This document shows positions 6,676 to 15,362 of a stretch of 39,797 nucleotides of DNA, piece by piece. Position numbers and translations under genes: made by a program. Position 1 is the first letter of the stretch; every line of letters begins with the position of its first letter. Source of the DNA: Spirochaetia bacterium (lineage in GTDB: Bacteria > Spirochaetota > Spirochaetia > Treponematales > Breznakiellaceae); the NCBI GenBank assembly GCA_025997675.1, contig BNUX01000018.1, positions 1 through 39,797 on the forward strand, written 5' to 3'. The notes beneath the pieces were generated by a model. It did not search any database and was not told the origin of the DNA. It saw only the letters and a program-made list of their open reading frames with translations.

Positions 6676-8415
6676 CTACAATAAGGCGTCCAGGTCGATT
6701 TCCGCCGCAATGCAGGGCACGGTGACCCCCCAGTTCTCCAGCAATTCCGGGTGGACCTCGCCAAAAACACCAACCTTCTTTCCCTGGTATAGGATCGCTG
6801 CGGCCCGCCCCGGAATAAAACGGGGATCGGCAGACTCCGCAACTTCGTATTCACGGGTAATGTAATAGAACAGTGTCTGTAAAGCCGCCGAAGCGGTGTT
6901 GAAGTTAGCCTCCGTTCCGGCGTGGACAAAGCCCAGATACTGCCGGGTGCTGGTTCCGTAGTTTTCCCCGCTATCCCGGTAAGCAACCTTGCCCACCTCG
7001 AAGATCCGGTGGGGATACACCGCGTGGCCCGACACGGATTCGCTCTGCATGAGCGAGGCAAGCACAGAATCCCTAGCATACTCGTAGTTTTCCGTCATGG
7101 GGTTGGAGATGCGGATAATCCGTTCTCCCTTCCCCCGCATGTTTTCTACCAGGTCCTTCCGGGAACCCAGGTAGTTGTAGATCATCTCCTGGTAGCCCAT
7201 CCCCACCAGAATTTCCTTGACCCGGCGGCTAAAGTAGGTGATGGGGGTAAGGCGGCCCACGGTGAAGTCCCGGGGACGCTCGGGTTTGAAGGAGCCCAGG
7301 GTGCGGCCTATCATCACATCCTCTACTACATCCGCCGCGTGGAGGAAGTCGTTCCGGTATTCCGGGGGCCATGCGCGGATACCTTCAAGCTCCAGGGTAT
7401 CGCCCCGCTCTGTCGCGGTAGCCTTTTCGGCCCGTACCCCCATGCGCTCCAGGGCAGCCAGGCACTCATCGGCACTGAGCTTTTCCCCCAGGAACTTCTC
7501 CACCCGGGCTAAGGAGCAGAACACCGGCTCCTGGAAATAGAAGGGGGTGGTAACGTTTCTACCAAAGGGGGTGTCGTATTGGTACTCCACCAGAACGGGC
7601 TCAATGATATAGCCCTGGTCCGCCAAATCGCAGGCCATGATCGACGCCGCCAGGGTTACCGAGGGCTGGTCCGTGCCGGTCAGTTCTATAAAAAGGTCCG
7701 TGTCCCCCACCTGGACCGCTCCCAGGTCCGCAGAGTTGATAATCGGCGGATAGGAGAGGACGGCGTTTTTCGAGTCCACCAGGAGGGGGTGCACGGGCTC
7801 GTGTTCCTGGATAAAGCCGTACTCCTTGCCCTTGGGGTGCTGCTTGAGGATTTCCCGAAGGGTCAGGGGTACATCCCACTGGAGGGGCACAAAGGACACC
7901 GCATCGGGGTCCACCCCCTTGTAGATAATGGGCCATTGGATGATGGCAATGCGGTACAGCCCCATGGAAATGGTCCGCCGTTTGCGGCCGAAGTTCCAGG
8001 ACAGCTTTTCCTGGGTCTGTATCATGTCCCGTAGGGCGGCGTCGGTAACGGCCCTGCCCTTCGCAATGAAGCCCGCAAGGTATGGCCGCACACCCTTCAC
8101 GGAGGCTTCTACCAGGACTTTGTGGCCCGCCTTTTCGGCCCCCCCGGCACGGGAAAAGAAGGGATATTCCGGCCGCTTGCCGCCATTGTGAATACGGAGC
8201 TGCCGGGCGCAGCCGGCGGTGGCCCAAAGGTCGGGGCGGTTGGTATCGTTTAACTCAATTTTTAGGGTTCGTTCCGCTGCGGGGAGGCTTTTATCGCTAT
8301 CCTCGTCCAGTTCCGCCTTGGCACAGGTCAGGGCCTCCTCGAAAGCGTCCCTGGTGTCCCAGCGGCGGCCCGCTAAAGTGTAGAAAACTTCCTCATTCAC
8401 TTCAATCTTTGGCAT
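6676..8415 (-). CDS. pheT: Phenylalanine--tRNA ligase beta subunit, archaeal/spirochaete type
   Basis: This subunit of PheRS contributes tRNA binding and editing; the catalytic alpha subunit (pheS) is not in the window. The protein has 579 residues, the short archaeal/eukaryotic form seen in spirochaetes rather than the roughly 800-residue bacterial form with EMAP and anticodon-like extensions. It starts MPKIEVNEEVFYTL. Recognisable blocks are ELNDTNRPDLWATAGCARQLR (about 72-92, split B1 region), the B3/4 editing region (about 90-250), the B5 domain (about 280-350) and the core catalytic-like fold with ISNPMTENYEYARDSVL (about 450). The frame is open to 8553, but the ATG at 8415 fits the family N-terminus. 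The region 6588-6675 after the stop holds nothing I can identify. Confidence 0.92.
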   Translation of the reverse strand: MPKIEVNEEVFYTLAGRRWDTRDAFEEALTCAKAELDEDSDKSLPAAERTLKIELNDTNRPDLWATAGCARQLRIHNGGKRPEYPFFSRAGGAEKAGHKVLVEASVKGVRPYLAGFIAKGRAVTDAALRDMIQTQEKLSWNFGRKRRTISMGLYRIAIIQWPIIYKGVDPDAVSFVPLQWDVPLTLREILKQHPKGKEYGFIQEHEPVHPLLVDSKNAVLSYPPIINSADLGAVQVGDTDLFIELTGTDQPSVTLAASIMACDLADQGYIIEPVLVEYQYDTPFGRNVTTPFYFQEPVFCSLARVEKFLGEKLSADECLAALERMGVRAEKATATERGDTLELEGIRAWPPEYRNDFLHAADVVEDVMIGRTLGSFKPERPRDFTVGRLTPITYFSRRVKEILVGMGYQEMIYNYLGSRKDLVENMRGKGERIIRISNPMTENYEYARDSVLASLMQSESVSGHAVYPHRIFEVGKVAYRDSGENYGTSTRQYLGFVHAGTEANFNTASAALQTLFYYITREYEVAESADPRFIPGRAAAILYQGKKVGVFGEVHPELLENWGVTVPCIAAEIDLDALL

Positions 8416-8438
8416 GATAGGTGATAGTATGATAAAAT
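8409..8438 (+). promoter_or_regulatory. Possible promoter of the DJ-1 family gene
   Basis: TTGGCA (8409-8414), an 18-base spacer and TAAAAT (8433-8438), overlapping the divergent pheT start codon. It gives a leader of about 45 bases that carries the Shine-Dalgarno. Confidence 0.45.
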
Positions 8439-8488
8439 GGATAATGAGTAAATACCACGTAGTTTTGACCAAGGGCAAGGAGGAAAAA

Positions 8489-9046
8489 ATGGTGAAAAAG
8501 GCGCTTGTTTTTCTGGCCGACGGTTTTGAGGAGGTGGAAGCCATCACCCCCATTGATTATCTGCGGAGGGCGGGCATTACGGTTACCACGGCTGCCATTG
8601 GCCCCGGCGAGCTGGTTCAGGGTTCCCACAAGGTAGGAATAACCGCCGACACCACCCTGGAAAAGCTGTCCCCCAAAGCGGCGGGCTGGGATGCGGTGGT
8701 GCTTCCCGGCGGCGGCGAGGGTTCCGAGAATCTCGCCGCATCAGAAGGGGTGGGCAGCTTCGTCAAGGCTATGGCGGCGGCGGGTAAGCTGGTCTGCGCC
8801 ATCTGCGCGGCCCCGGCGGTGGTGCTGGCCCCCCTGGGCTTGCTCAAAGGCCGCCGCTTTACCTGTTACCCCGGCATGGAAGACCGGGTTTCCGGGGCGG
8901 AATGGTCTGCGGACCGGGTGGTGTCTGACGGAAACATCCTCACCAGCCGGGGGGCGGGGACTGCGGGGGAATTTGCTGCGGCGATTATCGGGAAGCTGGT
9001 AAGCGAGGCGGAGGCGGAGAAGGTGGCGAAGTCGGTGCTGCTTTAG
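8489..9046 (+). CDS. DJ-1/PfpI family protein (YajL/ThiJ-like)
   Basis: This 185-residue member of the DJ-1 superfamily carries the reactive cysteine in AICAAP (Cys106) on a nucleophile elbow, and the partner acidic residue in DGFEEVEAI (Glu14-Glu15 region). PGGGEGSENL (73-82) forms the usual glycine loop. Homologues act in oxidative-stress protection and have been described as glyoxalase or deglycase; which applies here cannot be told. The frame opens at 8414, but AAGGAGG at 8477-8483 and the family N-terminus (MVKKALVFLADGFEEVE) fix the start at 8489. It diverges from pheT. Confidence 0.92.
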   Translation: MVKKALVFLADGFEEVEAITPIDYLRRAGITVTTAAIGPGELVQGSHKVGITADTTLEKLSPKAAGWDAVVLPGGGEGSENLAASEGVGSFVKAMAAAGKLVCAICAAPAVVLAPLGLLKGRRFTCYPGMEDRVSGAEWSADRVVSDGNILTSRGAGTAGEFAAAIIGKLVSEAEAEKVAKSVLL

Positions 9047-9117
9047 GAGTCTCTTTTGTCCATTTGAAGCGAACCAACGGTCCGCATACTGTTTAGCTCC
9101 CTGGACCTGCCGATACC

Positions 9118-9146
9118 TTGTTTTGTCGATCTTTGTGGGGTATACT
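9118..9146 (+). promoter_or_regulatory. Predicted promoter of the SpsE/NeuB-like gene
   Basis: TTGTTT (9118-9123), a 17-base spacer and TATACT (9141-9146). The ATG at 9159 is 12 bases past the -10, leaving a leader of about 6 bases and no room for a Shine-Dalgarno. Confidence 0.65.
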
Positions 9147-9158
9147 GATTTGGATCCT

Positions 9159-10283
9159 ATGCCTAACAATCCCCCCCTTATCATTGGTAACCAATCCTAC
9201 AACTCCGGCCATGTCCTCATCATCGCCGAACTGGGGACCGGGCACGGCGGCTCGGCGGCAAAGGCACGGGAACTGGTCGCTGCGGCGGCGGAGTCCGGGG
9301 CGGACTGCGTCAAGTTCCAGATAGTCTACGCCGATGAGATCCTCCACCCCAACACCGGAGAGGTGCCCCTGCCCGGCGGCTCGATACGGCTCTATGACCG
9401 CTTTAAGCAGCTTGAGTGCGGCATTGATTTTTATGCGGACTTGAAGGAGTACGCCGAGTCCCGGGGCCTCCTGTTTCTGGCCAGCCCCTTTGGTATCCGG
9501 AGCGCCCGTGAACTGCGAAGCCTTAAGCCCCTGCTGCTGAAAGTTGCCTCCCCGGAACTGAACTACACGGGCCTCCTTACCGAACTGGCCTCCTACGGCC
9601 TCCCCGCTCTGCTGAGTACCGGGGTTTCCCGGCTGGCGGATATTGAAGCCGCCCTGGAGATTTTCCCCCCCGGGCGGGTCTGTCTCCTCCACTGCGTTAC
9701 CAGTTATCCCGCCCCGCCACAGGACTACAACCTCCGCATCCTGCCGAACCTGGCCGCCATATTCGGCTGCTCCGTGGGAGTCAGCGACCACAGCCTGGAC
9801 CCGGTACTGGTCCCATCCCTGGCGGCTGTCATGGGCGCGGCGGTGATCGAGAAGCACTTCTGTCTGAGCCGGGAGGACCCGGGCCTGGACGACCCAATAG
9901 CCCAGGGGCCGGAGGATTTCAAGCGTATGGTCCGGGCGGTACGGAAGACGGAACGCCTGCTAAAGATTGGAAGGGAGTCCGCCCTGGATGTGCTTAGACG
10001 GGAGCGGTGGGGGGAGACGGTGGACGCCGTCCTGGGGGATGGGGTCAAGCGGCTGGCCCCCTCGGAAACCGCCAACTACGAGCGGACCAACCGTTCCATC
10101 CACGCGCTGCGGGACATACCGGCCGGGAGCACCCTGGGGTCCGGGGACATTGGGGTACTGCGGACCGAAAAGATACTCCGGCCGGGGCTGCACCCGTCCT
10201 GGGAACCGAAACTGCCGGGCAAAAAAACCACCCGGTTCATACCCGCCGGTGAAGGGATAGGGTTTGAGGATTTACTGCACTAA
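9159..10283 (+). CDS. NeuB/SpsE-family sugar-acid synthase with SAF domain
   Basis: The family condenses phosphoenolpyruvate with an N-acetylhexosamine to give a nonulosonic acid (sialic, legionaminic or related). The product has 374 residues: a TIM barrel (about 1-285) with AELGTGHGG (24-32, replacing the usual AEIG.NHNG), [21 protein letters not shown] and GVSDHSLDP, and an antifreeze-like SAF domain at the C-terminus (about 300-374, [15 protein letters not shown]...). No CMP-transferase, epimerase or aminotransferase genes adjoin, so the product sugar is unknown. The substituted barrel motif matches the SpsE-like proteins of treponemes as I recall them. The frame opens at a TTG (9123), but that lies at the -35, so 9159 is used. 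Confidence 0.85.
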   Translation: MPNNPPLIIGNQSYNSGHVLIIAELGTGHGGSAAKARELVAAAAESGADCVKFQIVYADEILHPNTGEVPLPGGSIRLYDRFKQLECGIDFYADLKEYAESRGLLFLASPFGIRSARELRSLKPLLLKVASPELNYTGLLTELASYGLPALLSTGVSRLADIEAALEIFPPGRVCLLHCVTSYPAPPQDYNLRILPNLAAIFGCSVGVSDHSLDPVLVPSLAAVMGAAVIEKHFCLSREDPGLDDPIAQGPEDFKRMVRAVRKTERLLKIGRESALDVLRRERWGETVDAVLGDGVKRLAPSETANYERTNRSIHALRDIPAGSTLGSGDIGVLRTEKILRPGLHPSWEPKLPGKKTTRFIPAGEGIGFEDLLH

Positions 10284-10292
10284 TTTTTTCCC

Positions 10293-10320
10293 TTGTATGG
10301 TTCCAAAAACATGGTATACT
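10293..10320 (+). promoter_or_regulatory. Predicted moaC promoter, leaderless
   Basis: TTGTAT (10293-10298), a 16-base spacer and TATACT (10315-10320); the ATG starts 6 bases later at 10327. There is no room for a Moco riboswitch or a Shine-Dalgarno. Confidence 0.7.
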
Positions 10321-10326
10321 AACAGT

Positions 10327-10815
10327 ATGACTAACAAGGATTTTACCCATTTTGACGCCGGCGGCAATGCCATCATGGTTGATGTCTCCGCCAAAGAGGT
10401 GACCACCCGGACTGCCGTAGCCAAGGGGGAGATCACTATAAGCGGGGAAACCTTGCAGGCCATTCGGGGGGGGACCGCGAAAAAGGGGGATGTCCTGGGG
10501 GTGGCCCGTATCGCCGGGATCATGGCCGCCAAGCGTACCGCCGATATTATCCCCCTCTGCCACCCCCTCACTTTTGACAAGGTGAGTATCGACTTTACTA
10601 TTATTGAGGATGAGCCCCGGATAGAGGCCCTCTGTTCGGTGAAGCTTTCCGGCAAGACCGGGGCGGAGATGGAGGCCCTTACGGGGGTAACGGCGGCCCT
10701 CCTTACGATTTATGATATGTGTAAGGCCCTGGACCGGGCCATGCTTATCGGCAATATCCGGCTCTGGGAAAAGACCGGGGGTAAAAGTGGGCACTTTAAG
10801 CGGGCTGTACTATGA
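10327..10815 (+). CDS. moaC: Cyclic pyranopterin monophosphate synthase MoaC
   Basis: MoaC converts the 3',8-cyclo-GTP made by MoaA into cyclic pyranopterin monophosphate, the first stable intermediate of molybdenum cofactor. The protein has 162 residues, the normal length, with family motifs [18 protein letters not shown] (17-34), IPLCHPL (74-80), [24 protein letters not shown] and the terminal lysine-rich tail. The start at 10327 fits the family N-terminus ([16 protein letters not shown]). Its stop overlaps the moaA start (ATGA), making moaC-moaA-MOSC-mogA a single transcription unit read from a leaderless promoter. Confidence 0.96.
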   Translation: MTNKDFTHFDAGGNAIMVDVSAKEVTTRTAVAKGEITISGETLQAIRGGTAKKGDVLGVARIAGIMAAKRTADIIPLCHPLTFDKVSIDFTIIEDEPRIEALCSVKLSGKTGAEMEALTGVTAALLTIYDMCKALDRAMLIGNIRLWEKTGGKSGHFKRAVL

Positions 10816-11825
10816 TTGACCGGTATGGCAGGATCATCGACTATCTCCGTATCTCCATAACCGACCGGTGTAATCTGCGCTGTATCTACTGTATGCCCGC
10901 AGAAGGGGTGGCATGGAAACCCCACGAAGAGGTACTTTCCTTTGAAGAGATTCTCCGGCTTTGCGGGATTATGGCAGGGCTGGGGATTCGCAAGGTCAAG
11001 GTTACCGGCGGGGAACCCCTGGTGCGTAAAGGGGTTGTGGGCTTTATTGCGAAGCTCCGGGAAATCCGGGGGATCGAACAGGTAACCATCACTACCAACG
11101 GTCTGCTCCTGGAAGAGTTTTTCGATGAGGCCGGGGACGCCGGCCGTACCCTGGTGGACGGTGTCAATATCAGCCTGGATACCCTGGACCCGGAACGGTT
11201 CAGCCGGGTTACCCGAACCGTCCCGGACGCGTTTGCCCGCGGACAGGGGCTTCCCGCCATCCTGCGTTCCCTGGACCGCGTTCAATCCCTGGGCATCCCG
11301 GTGAAGCTGAACTGCGTGCCTCTCCGGGGCTTCAACGAAGCGGACCTTCCCGGCCTGGCCGCCCTGGCCCGGAGCGCAAACCGGGCGGTTCGTTTCATCG
11401 AACTTATGCCCCTGGGTTCCGCCAATTCCCAGGAAAGCATTCCCGGCGCCGAGGTGGCCGCCCTGCTGGAGCGGGTCTATGGTCCCCTGACCCCTTACCC
11501 CGGCAAGCTGGGTAACGGCCCTGCTGAATACTATTCTCTGCCGGGCTTCGCCGGTAAGATAGGTTTTATCAACGCGGTGAGCGAGGGTTTCTGTGAACAC
11601 TGTAACCGCCTGCGGCTCAGTTCCGGCGGCATCCTGACGCCCTGCCTTTCCAGCGATACCGGCATGAATCTACGAAATATGCTCCGCGGCGGCGCTTCCG
11701 ATGCGGAGCTCAGGGCGGCGGCGGCGGAACTGGCGGCCCAAAAGCCCCCGTCCCACAATTTTTCGGCGGTTTATGAGCGCGAACAGACAAAACACAAGAG
11801 CGGTATGTACCATATCGGTGGATAG
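10812..11825 (+). CDS. moaA: GTP 3',8-cyclase MoaA (radical SAM)
   Basis: MoaA rearranges GTP to 3',8-cyclo-dihydro-GTP using S-adenosylmethionine. The protein has 337 residues. The radical-SAM cluster motif is CNLRCIYC (Cys20, Cys24, Cys27); VTGGEPLVR (about 61-69) binds SAM. The second 4Fe-4S cluster is held by Cys261, Cys264 and Cys278 (CEHC-x13-C), the MoaA-specific pattern that binds GTP. The protein ends in Gly-Gly (YHIGG), the conserved C-terminal tail needed for activity in MoaA. It overlaps moaC by four bases. Confidence 0.97.
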   Translation: MIDRYGRIIDYLRISITDRCNLRCIYCMPAEGVAWKPHEEVLSFEEILRLCGIMAGLGIRKVKVTGGEPLVRKGVVGFIAKLREIRGIEQVTITTNGLLLEEFFDEAGDAGRTLVDGVNISLDTLDPERFSRVTRTVPDAFARGQGLPAILRSLDRVQSLGIPVKLNCVPLRGFNEADLPGLAALARSANRAVRFIELMPLGSANSQESIPGAEVAALLERVYGPLTPYPGKLGNGPAEYYSLPGFAGKIGFINAVSEGFCEHCNRLRLSSGGILTPCLSSDTGMNLRNMLRGGASDAELRAAAAELAAQKPPSHNFSAVYEREQTKHKSGMYHIGG

Positions 11826-11842
11826 AAGGAGGATGGGAGAAT

Positions 11843-12271
11843 ATGGGAACGGTTTTAGCGGTATGTACGAGTCCCGCCAAGGGGACGGCAAAGCGGAATG
11901 TGGGTCAGGCGGAACTGGTGGAGGAATACGGCCTCAAGGGGGATGCCCACGCCGGCAAGTGGCACCGGCAGGTGAGCCTCCTGTCCCACCAGAAGATCGA
12001 GGCGTTCCGGGCACGGGGAGCGGCGGTGGTGGACGGCGACTTTGGCGAGAACCTGGTGGTGGACGGCATAGACTTTTCGAGCCTCCCCGTGGGGACCATC
12101 TTCCGCTCCGGGGATATCACCCTGGAAATGACCCAGATAGGCAAGGAATGTCATAATGGCTGCCAGATCTTCCAGACCATGGGGGATTGTATCATGCCCC
12201 GGGAGGGTGTTTTTGCCCGGGTTATCCACGGAGGCGTGATCCACGCCGGGGATGAAATCAATGTCCAGTAA
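11843..12271 (+). CDS. MOSC-domain protein of the MoCo operon
   Basis: This is a 142-residue stand-alone MOSC domain. It has the N-terminal strand region (GTVLAVCTSPAKGT), GLKGDAHAGKWHRQVSLLS (about 30-48), GDFGENLVVDG (63-73), and a cysteine-bearing block KECHNGCQIFQTMGDCIMPR in which a cysteine is the presumed sulfur-carrying or cofactor-facing residue of the superfamily. In anaerobes this protein is often beside or fused to MoaC/MogA, suggesting sulfuration or transfer of MoCo. That is inference from family context. AAGGAGG stands before the ATG, so unlike moaC this gene uses ordinary initiation. The following mogA start lies inside its 3' end. Confidence 0.9.
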   Translation: MGTVLAVCTSPAKGTAKRNVGQAELVEEYGLKGDAHAGKWHRQVSLLSHQKIEAFRARGAAVVDGDFGENLVVDGIDFSSLPVGTIFRSGDITLEMTQIGKECHNGCQIFQTMGDCIMPREGVFARVIHGGVIHAGDEINVQ

Positions 12272-12758
12272 AGAATCTTCACAATATACCTACCGGGTGG
12301 CAATCATCATCTCCAGCGACCGGTGTTCCCGGGGTGAGCAGGAGGACCTGAGCGGCCCCTTGATCCGGGATATGGTTACTGCGGTGGGCTTCCAGGTGGT
12401 AAGCCTTACCGTACTGCCGGATGAGCAGCCCCTCCTGGAGGCAAAACTAAAGCAACTCTGCGACACCTATACCGCAGACCTCATCCTTACCTCAGGGGGC
12501 ACCGGCTTTTCCCCCCGGGACGTGATGCCCGAGTCTACCCTGGCGGTGGCTGAACGCTTGGTCCCCGGCATAAGCGAGGCCATACGCGGGAGGAGCCTCG
12601 GCATCAACCCCCGGGCTATGCTCAGCCGGGCGGTTTCGGTGATCCGGAAGGATACCCTGATCATCAACCTGCCGGGCAGCCCCAATGCGGTGCGGGAGAG
12701 CTTGGAGTACATCATGGGATCACTCCGGCACGGGTTGGATATGCTAACGGATAGATAA
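12261..12758 (+). CDS. mogA: Molybdopterin adenylyltransferase MogA/MoaB
   Basis: This enzyme activates molybdopterin by adenylylation before metal insertion. The product is about 165 residues. Motifs are VAIIISSDRCSRGEQEDLSG (near the N-terminus), LTSGGTGFSPRDVMPEST (the TSGGTG substrate loop, about 75-92) and LPGSPNAVRESLEYI (about 137-151). Two ATGs are possible, 12252 and 12261; the second has GGGG at a workable distance inside the MOSC gene and is preferred, but the first cannot be excluded. The gene overlaps the MOSC gene at its start and the convergent thiI gene by 15 bases at its end. MoaD, MoaE, MoeA and MobA are not in the window. Confidence 0.93.
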   Translation: MSSKESSQYTYRVAIIISSDRCSRGEQEDLSGPLIRDMVTAVGFQVVSLTVLPDEQPLLEAKLKQLCDTYTADLILTSGGTGFSPRDVMPESTLAVAERLVPGISEAIRGRSLGINPRAMLSRAVSVIRKDTLIINLPGSPNAVRESLEYIMGSLRHGLDMLTDR

Positions 12759-13931
12759 AGGAAACCCGCACTTCTCCATAACACATTCCCCGACGGCGGT
12801 GTCTATCATCGCCTCCAGATCCAGGTCTTCGTAAAGCCGGTTCGCCTCCGCCGGATCCCCCCGCAGAATAGGGTGGGGCGGGCTAAAGAGCACACAGCAA
12901 TCCTGGTAGGGCAGTATTGATGTTTCGTAGGTCCCAATTTCTTCGGCCTTCCGGGTGATAGCCTCCTTGTGCATCCCGATGAGGGGGCGGAGCACGGGGA
13001 GCGTCAGGCGGCTTTGGGTGCAGGTGATGTTTTCCACGGTCTGGCTGGCCACCTGGGAGAGGCTTTCCCCGGTGATAAGGCATTTGCTCTGCCGGCGACC
13101 GGCGATTTTCTCCGCCCCCTCCATCATGGCCATGCGGAGGAGTACGGTGGCCCAGGCTTCGGGGGCCCGCTCCTTTATCCGCATCTGGATACCGGTATAG
13201 CCCAGGGAGTAGAGCCGGATGCCCAAACTATAGCGGCCCACGATTTCCGCCAGGCGTATCACTTTCTGTCGGGCTTCTTCCGAGGTGTAGGGGTAGGCAT
13301 GTATGTACACGGCGTCGATTTTCATGCCCCGGGAAGCCATCATGTACCCCGCAACCGGGGAATCGATGCCGCCGGAAAGGAGGAGGAGCCCCCGGCCGGC
13401 GGTTCCCACCGGGAGGCCCCCAGAGCCCCTGCGGCCAAAACCGTAGATGTATGCCTTTTCCCGGATTTCAACGGCGATGGTTCCCTGGGGATGGTGGACA
13501 TCAACGGTCAGTTCCGGTACCGCTTCTATCACGGCATCCCCCGCCGCACAGGCAAGCTGATAGGAGTCCAGGGGGAAGCTCTTGTCGGTTCTGCGGGCAT
13601 TGATTTTGAAACTGCGTATGCCCCCATCCAGGAGGGCCTTCCCTTCATCCACGCAGGCGGCGCATACCGCTTCCAGGGTCTTTTCGGTAACCCTGGTCTT
13701 TGCCCAGCCGCTTATGCCCATAAGCCGGTCCAGCACATCCTCGACCTGCCGTTCCGCCTCCGCCGGGCAGCGTACATAGTAGCGGCCGTGAGTGGTTTCT
13801 AAGCTGGCCCGGGTCCCGCGCAGCATGTCCCGGAGGTTCCGCTTGAGGACAAACTCGAAGTCCGCCCGGTTCCCTCCCTTAAGGGTGAGTTCCCCCAGTT
13901 TTATGAGATACACGGTCCTTTCCGTTCCCAT
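12744..13931 (-). CDS. thiI: tRNA 4-thiouridine synthase ThiI
   Basis: ThiI adenylates U8 of tRNA and replaces its oxygen with sulfur delivered by a cysteine desulfurase. The protein has 395 residues: an N-terminal ferredoxin-like plus THUMP region (about 1-170, ending with TIAVEIREKAYIYGFG) and a PP-loop ATPase domain starting GLLLLSGGIDSPVAGYMM (181-198). It has no C-terminal rhodanese domain, so it is the short form found with a dedicated NifS partner, as in Bacillus. A CC pair in LPYQDCCVLFSPPHP near residue 346 is the likely sulfur-handling site. The ATG overlaps the nifS stop as TAATG with GGAGG just upstream, giving tight co-translation. Confidence 0.95.
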   Translation of the reverse strand: MGTERTVYLIKLGELTLKGGNRADFEFVLKRNLRDMLRGTRASLETTHGRYYVRCPAEAERQVEDVLDRLMGISGWAKTRVTEKTLEAVCAACVDEGKALLDGGIRSFKINARRTDKSFPLDSYQLACAAGDAVIEAVPELTVDVHHPQGTIAVEIREKAYIYGFGRRGSGGLPVGTAGRGLLLLSGGIDSPVAGYMMASRGMKIDAVYIHAYPYTSEEARQKVIRLAEIVGRYSLGIRLYSLGYTGIQMRIKERAPEAWATVLLRMAMMEGAEKIAGRRQSKCLITGESLSQVASQTVENITCTQSRLTLPVLRPLIGMHKEAITRKAEEIGTYETSILPYQDCCVLFSPPHPILRGDPAEANRLYEDLDLEAMIDTAVGECVMEKCGFPLSIR

Positions 13932-15064
13932 TAGAGGACCTCCAGAATCTTCACGATGGCTGCGATAAGCTTTTCGATTTCTTCTATAGAAGAGGACCAG
14001 CCCTGGGAAATGCGTATCCCCTCCAGGGCCAGGTCGCCGCGTATCCCCATAGCTTCCAGGACCGGCCGTTTGTGGAGGCGTGAGGAACAGGCGGATCCGG
14101 TACCCACGGCGAAACCCGCGTCATCCAGGGCTCTGGCCATCACCTCCCCGGGGATACCGCGAAAACCCGCCTGGAGTATCCAGGGCGAAAACCGGTCGTC
14201 ATCATCCAGCCGGTCCTCGGGAATCAAGGTGCAGCGGTCTATGTTTCGCAGGGCGCGGATCAGGACCTTCCACCGGTCCTTGGCTGCAGAGACATTCGCC
14301 TCCACCGCCTGGGGTGCGGCAAAGCGCTCCATGCAGTCCGCCAGGGCCACGGCGCCTGCGGTATTCTCCGTCCCCGGCCGTATGCCCCCCTCCTGACCGC
14401 CCCCAAGGTCCAGCACTTCCAGGGGCTTGCAGAGCCAGAGCAGCCCCACACCACGGGGACCGCCAATCTTGTGGGCGCTGAAGGAAGCGGAATCAAGGTC
14501 CCAGCCATTGATGTCCAGGGGCAGCTTTCCCAGGGCCTGAACCAAATCACTGTGGATATGGACCGGCGGTTTGCGGCTTCGGAGCCTCCGCGCCAAGCCC
14601 GGCAAATCCATCACCGCGCCGGTTTCGTTGTTTACCCCCATGATTGCCGCGAACCGGGTACCCGGCGCCTTTTCCAGGGCCGCTAAGAGGGTTTGTTCCG
14701 TGATCCTGCCGTCCCGTTCTACCCCGATATGCGTCAAGCCGAGTCCCAGCCGTTCCAGCGCCAGGGCATTTTCCCGCACCGAAGGATGCTCCACTGCCGA
14801 TACCAGGATGGCGGCGTTTTTCCGCAAGAGAAGGGAATGGAGGGGGATGGCGTTGGATTCGGTACCCCCGGAGGTGAAATACAGCTCCCCAGGCTGAACC
14901 CCCAGGATTTTCGCGCACCGGGACCGGGCCTCCTCCAGCGCGTTCCGGGCTCTGCGGCCCTCAAGATGCCGGGAGGAGGGGTTGCCGTACAAGCCGGTAA
15001 GCGGGTTAAACCAAGGATTCGCGGGTTGAGCCGTAGCGGCCCAGTCAAAGTAATACCGGTCCAT
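13931..15064 (-). CDS. Cysteine desulfurase, NifS/IscS-like, partner of ThiI
   Basis: This is a PLP enzyme that strips sulfur (or selenium) from cysteine and holds it as a persulfide. The protein has 377 residues: DWAATAQP (7-14), YGNPSSRH (26-33), TSGGTESNA (64-72), PLP lysine 199 in SAHKIGGP and the active cysteine 326 in GSACSS. Coupling to thiI by a TAATG overlap says its main client is tRNA thiolation. The reading frame is open upstream through the 21-bp array into the thrA region, but the family N-terminus and a TTGTAC-17-TATATC promoter ending 5 bases before the ATG put the start at 15064. Delivery of selenium for SelD is possible but there is no evidence here. Confidence 0.93.
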   Translation of the reverse strand: MDRYYFDWAATAQPANPWFNPLTGLYGNPSSRHLEGRRARNALEEARSRCAKILGVQPGELYFTSGGTESNAIPLHSLLLRKNAAILVSAVEHPSVRENALALERLGLGLTHIGVERDGRITEQTLLAALEKAPGTRFAAIMGVNNETGAVMDLPGLARRLRSRKPPVHIHSDLVQALGKLPLDINGWDLDSASFSAHKIGGPRGVGLLWLCKPLEVLDLGGGQEGGIRPGTENTAGAVALADCMERFAAPQAVEANVSAAKDRWKVLIRALRNIDRCTLIPEDRLDDDDRFSPWILQAGFRGIPGEVMARALDDAGFAVGTGSACSSRLHKRPVLEAMGIRGDLALEGIRISQGWSSSIEEIEKLIAAIVKILEVL

Positions 15065-15098
15065 GGTACGATATAGCACAAAATAAAACCTGGTACAA
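15065..15098 (-). promoter_or_regulatory. Predicted nifS-thiI promoter, leaderless
   Basis: On the minus strand TTGTAC (15093-15098), a 17-base spacer and TATATC (15070-15075); the ATG follows after 5 bases. There is no Shine-Dalgarno. Confidence 0.7.
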
Positions 15099-15146
15099 CC
15101 GGATGAGTGGCCCGATTTCTTAATCCCTAGTGCAATAGACGGTTTG

Positions 15147-15314
15147 ACGTCGGTCGGCGCAGCCTCTGCGTCGGTCGGCGCAGCCTCTGCGTCGGTCGGC
15201 GCAGCCTCCGCGCCGGTCGGCGCAGCCTCCGCGTCGGTCGGCGCAGCCTCTGCGTCGGTCGGCGCAGCCTCCGCGCCGGTCGGCACAGCCTCCACGCGGG
15301 TCGTCGCAGCCTCC
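15147..15314. repeat. Second tandem array, eight units of 21 bp
   Basis: Eight 21-bp units share the core GTCGGCGCAGCCTC. Units 1-6 are nearly identical (GCGTCG/GCGCCG and CTCT/CTCC variants) and units 7-8 are drifting. It is GC-rich and unrelated in sequence to the array at 2011-2157, yet has the same period and the same setting between two divergent, apparently leaderless promoters. It stays open as an Ala-rich frame on both strands, an artefact of the period. Together with the flanking promoters it fills 15065-15362; nothing else is seen there. Confidence 0.93.
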
Positions 15315-15325
15315 ACCGGGACGGC

Positions 15326-15354
15326 TTGAAAAATACTCCCAAAAGGGGTATTAC
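15326..15354 (+). promoter_or_regulatory. Predicted promoter of the aspartokinase/homoserine dehydrogenase gene
   Basis: TTGAAA (15326-15331), a 17-base spacer and TATTAC (15349-15354); the ATG at 15363 is 8 bases past the -10. There is no leader, so no attenuator or riboswitch can operate here. Confidence 0.65.
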
Positions 15355-15362
15355 CTTGTACC

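Noticed and set aside
9080..9111. GGTCC/GGACC hairpin after the DJ-1 gene as a terminator
   Set aside because: Only five pairs with a loop of over 20 bases and no T-tract.
10284..10326. Moco riboswitch before moaC
   Set aside because: Only 43 bases separate the genes and the promoter occupies most of them; no aptamer fits.
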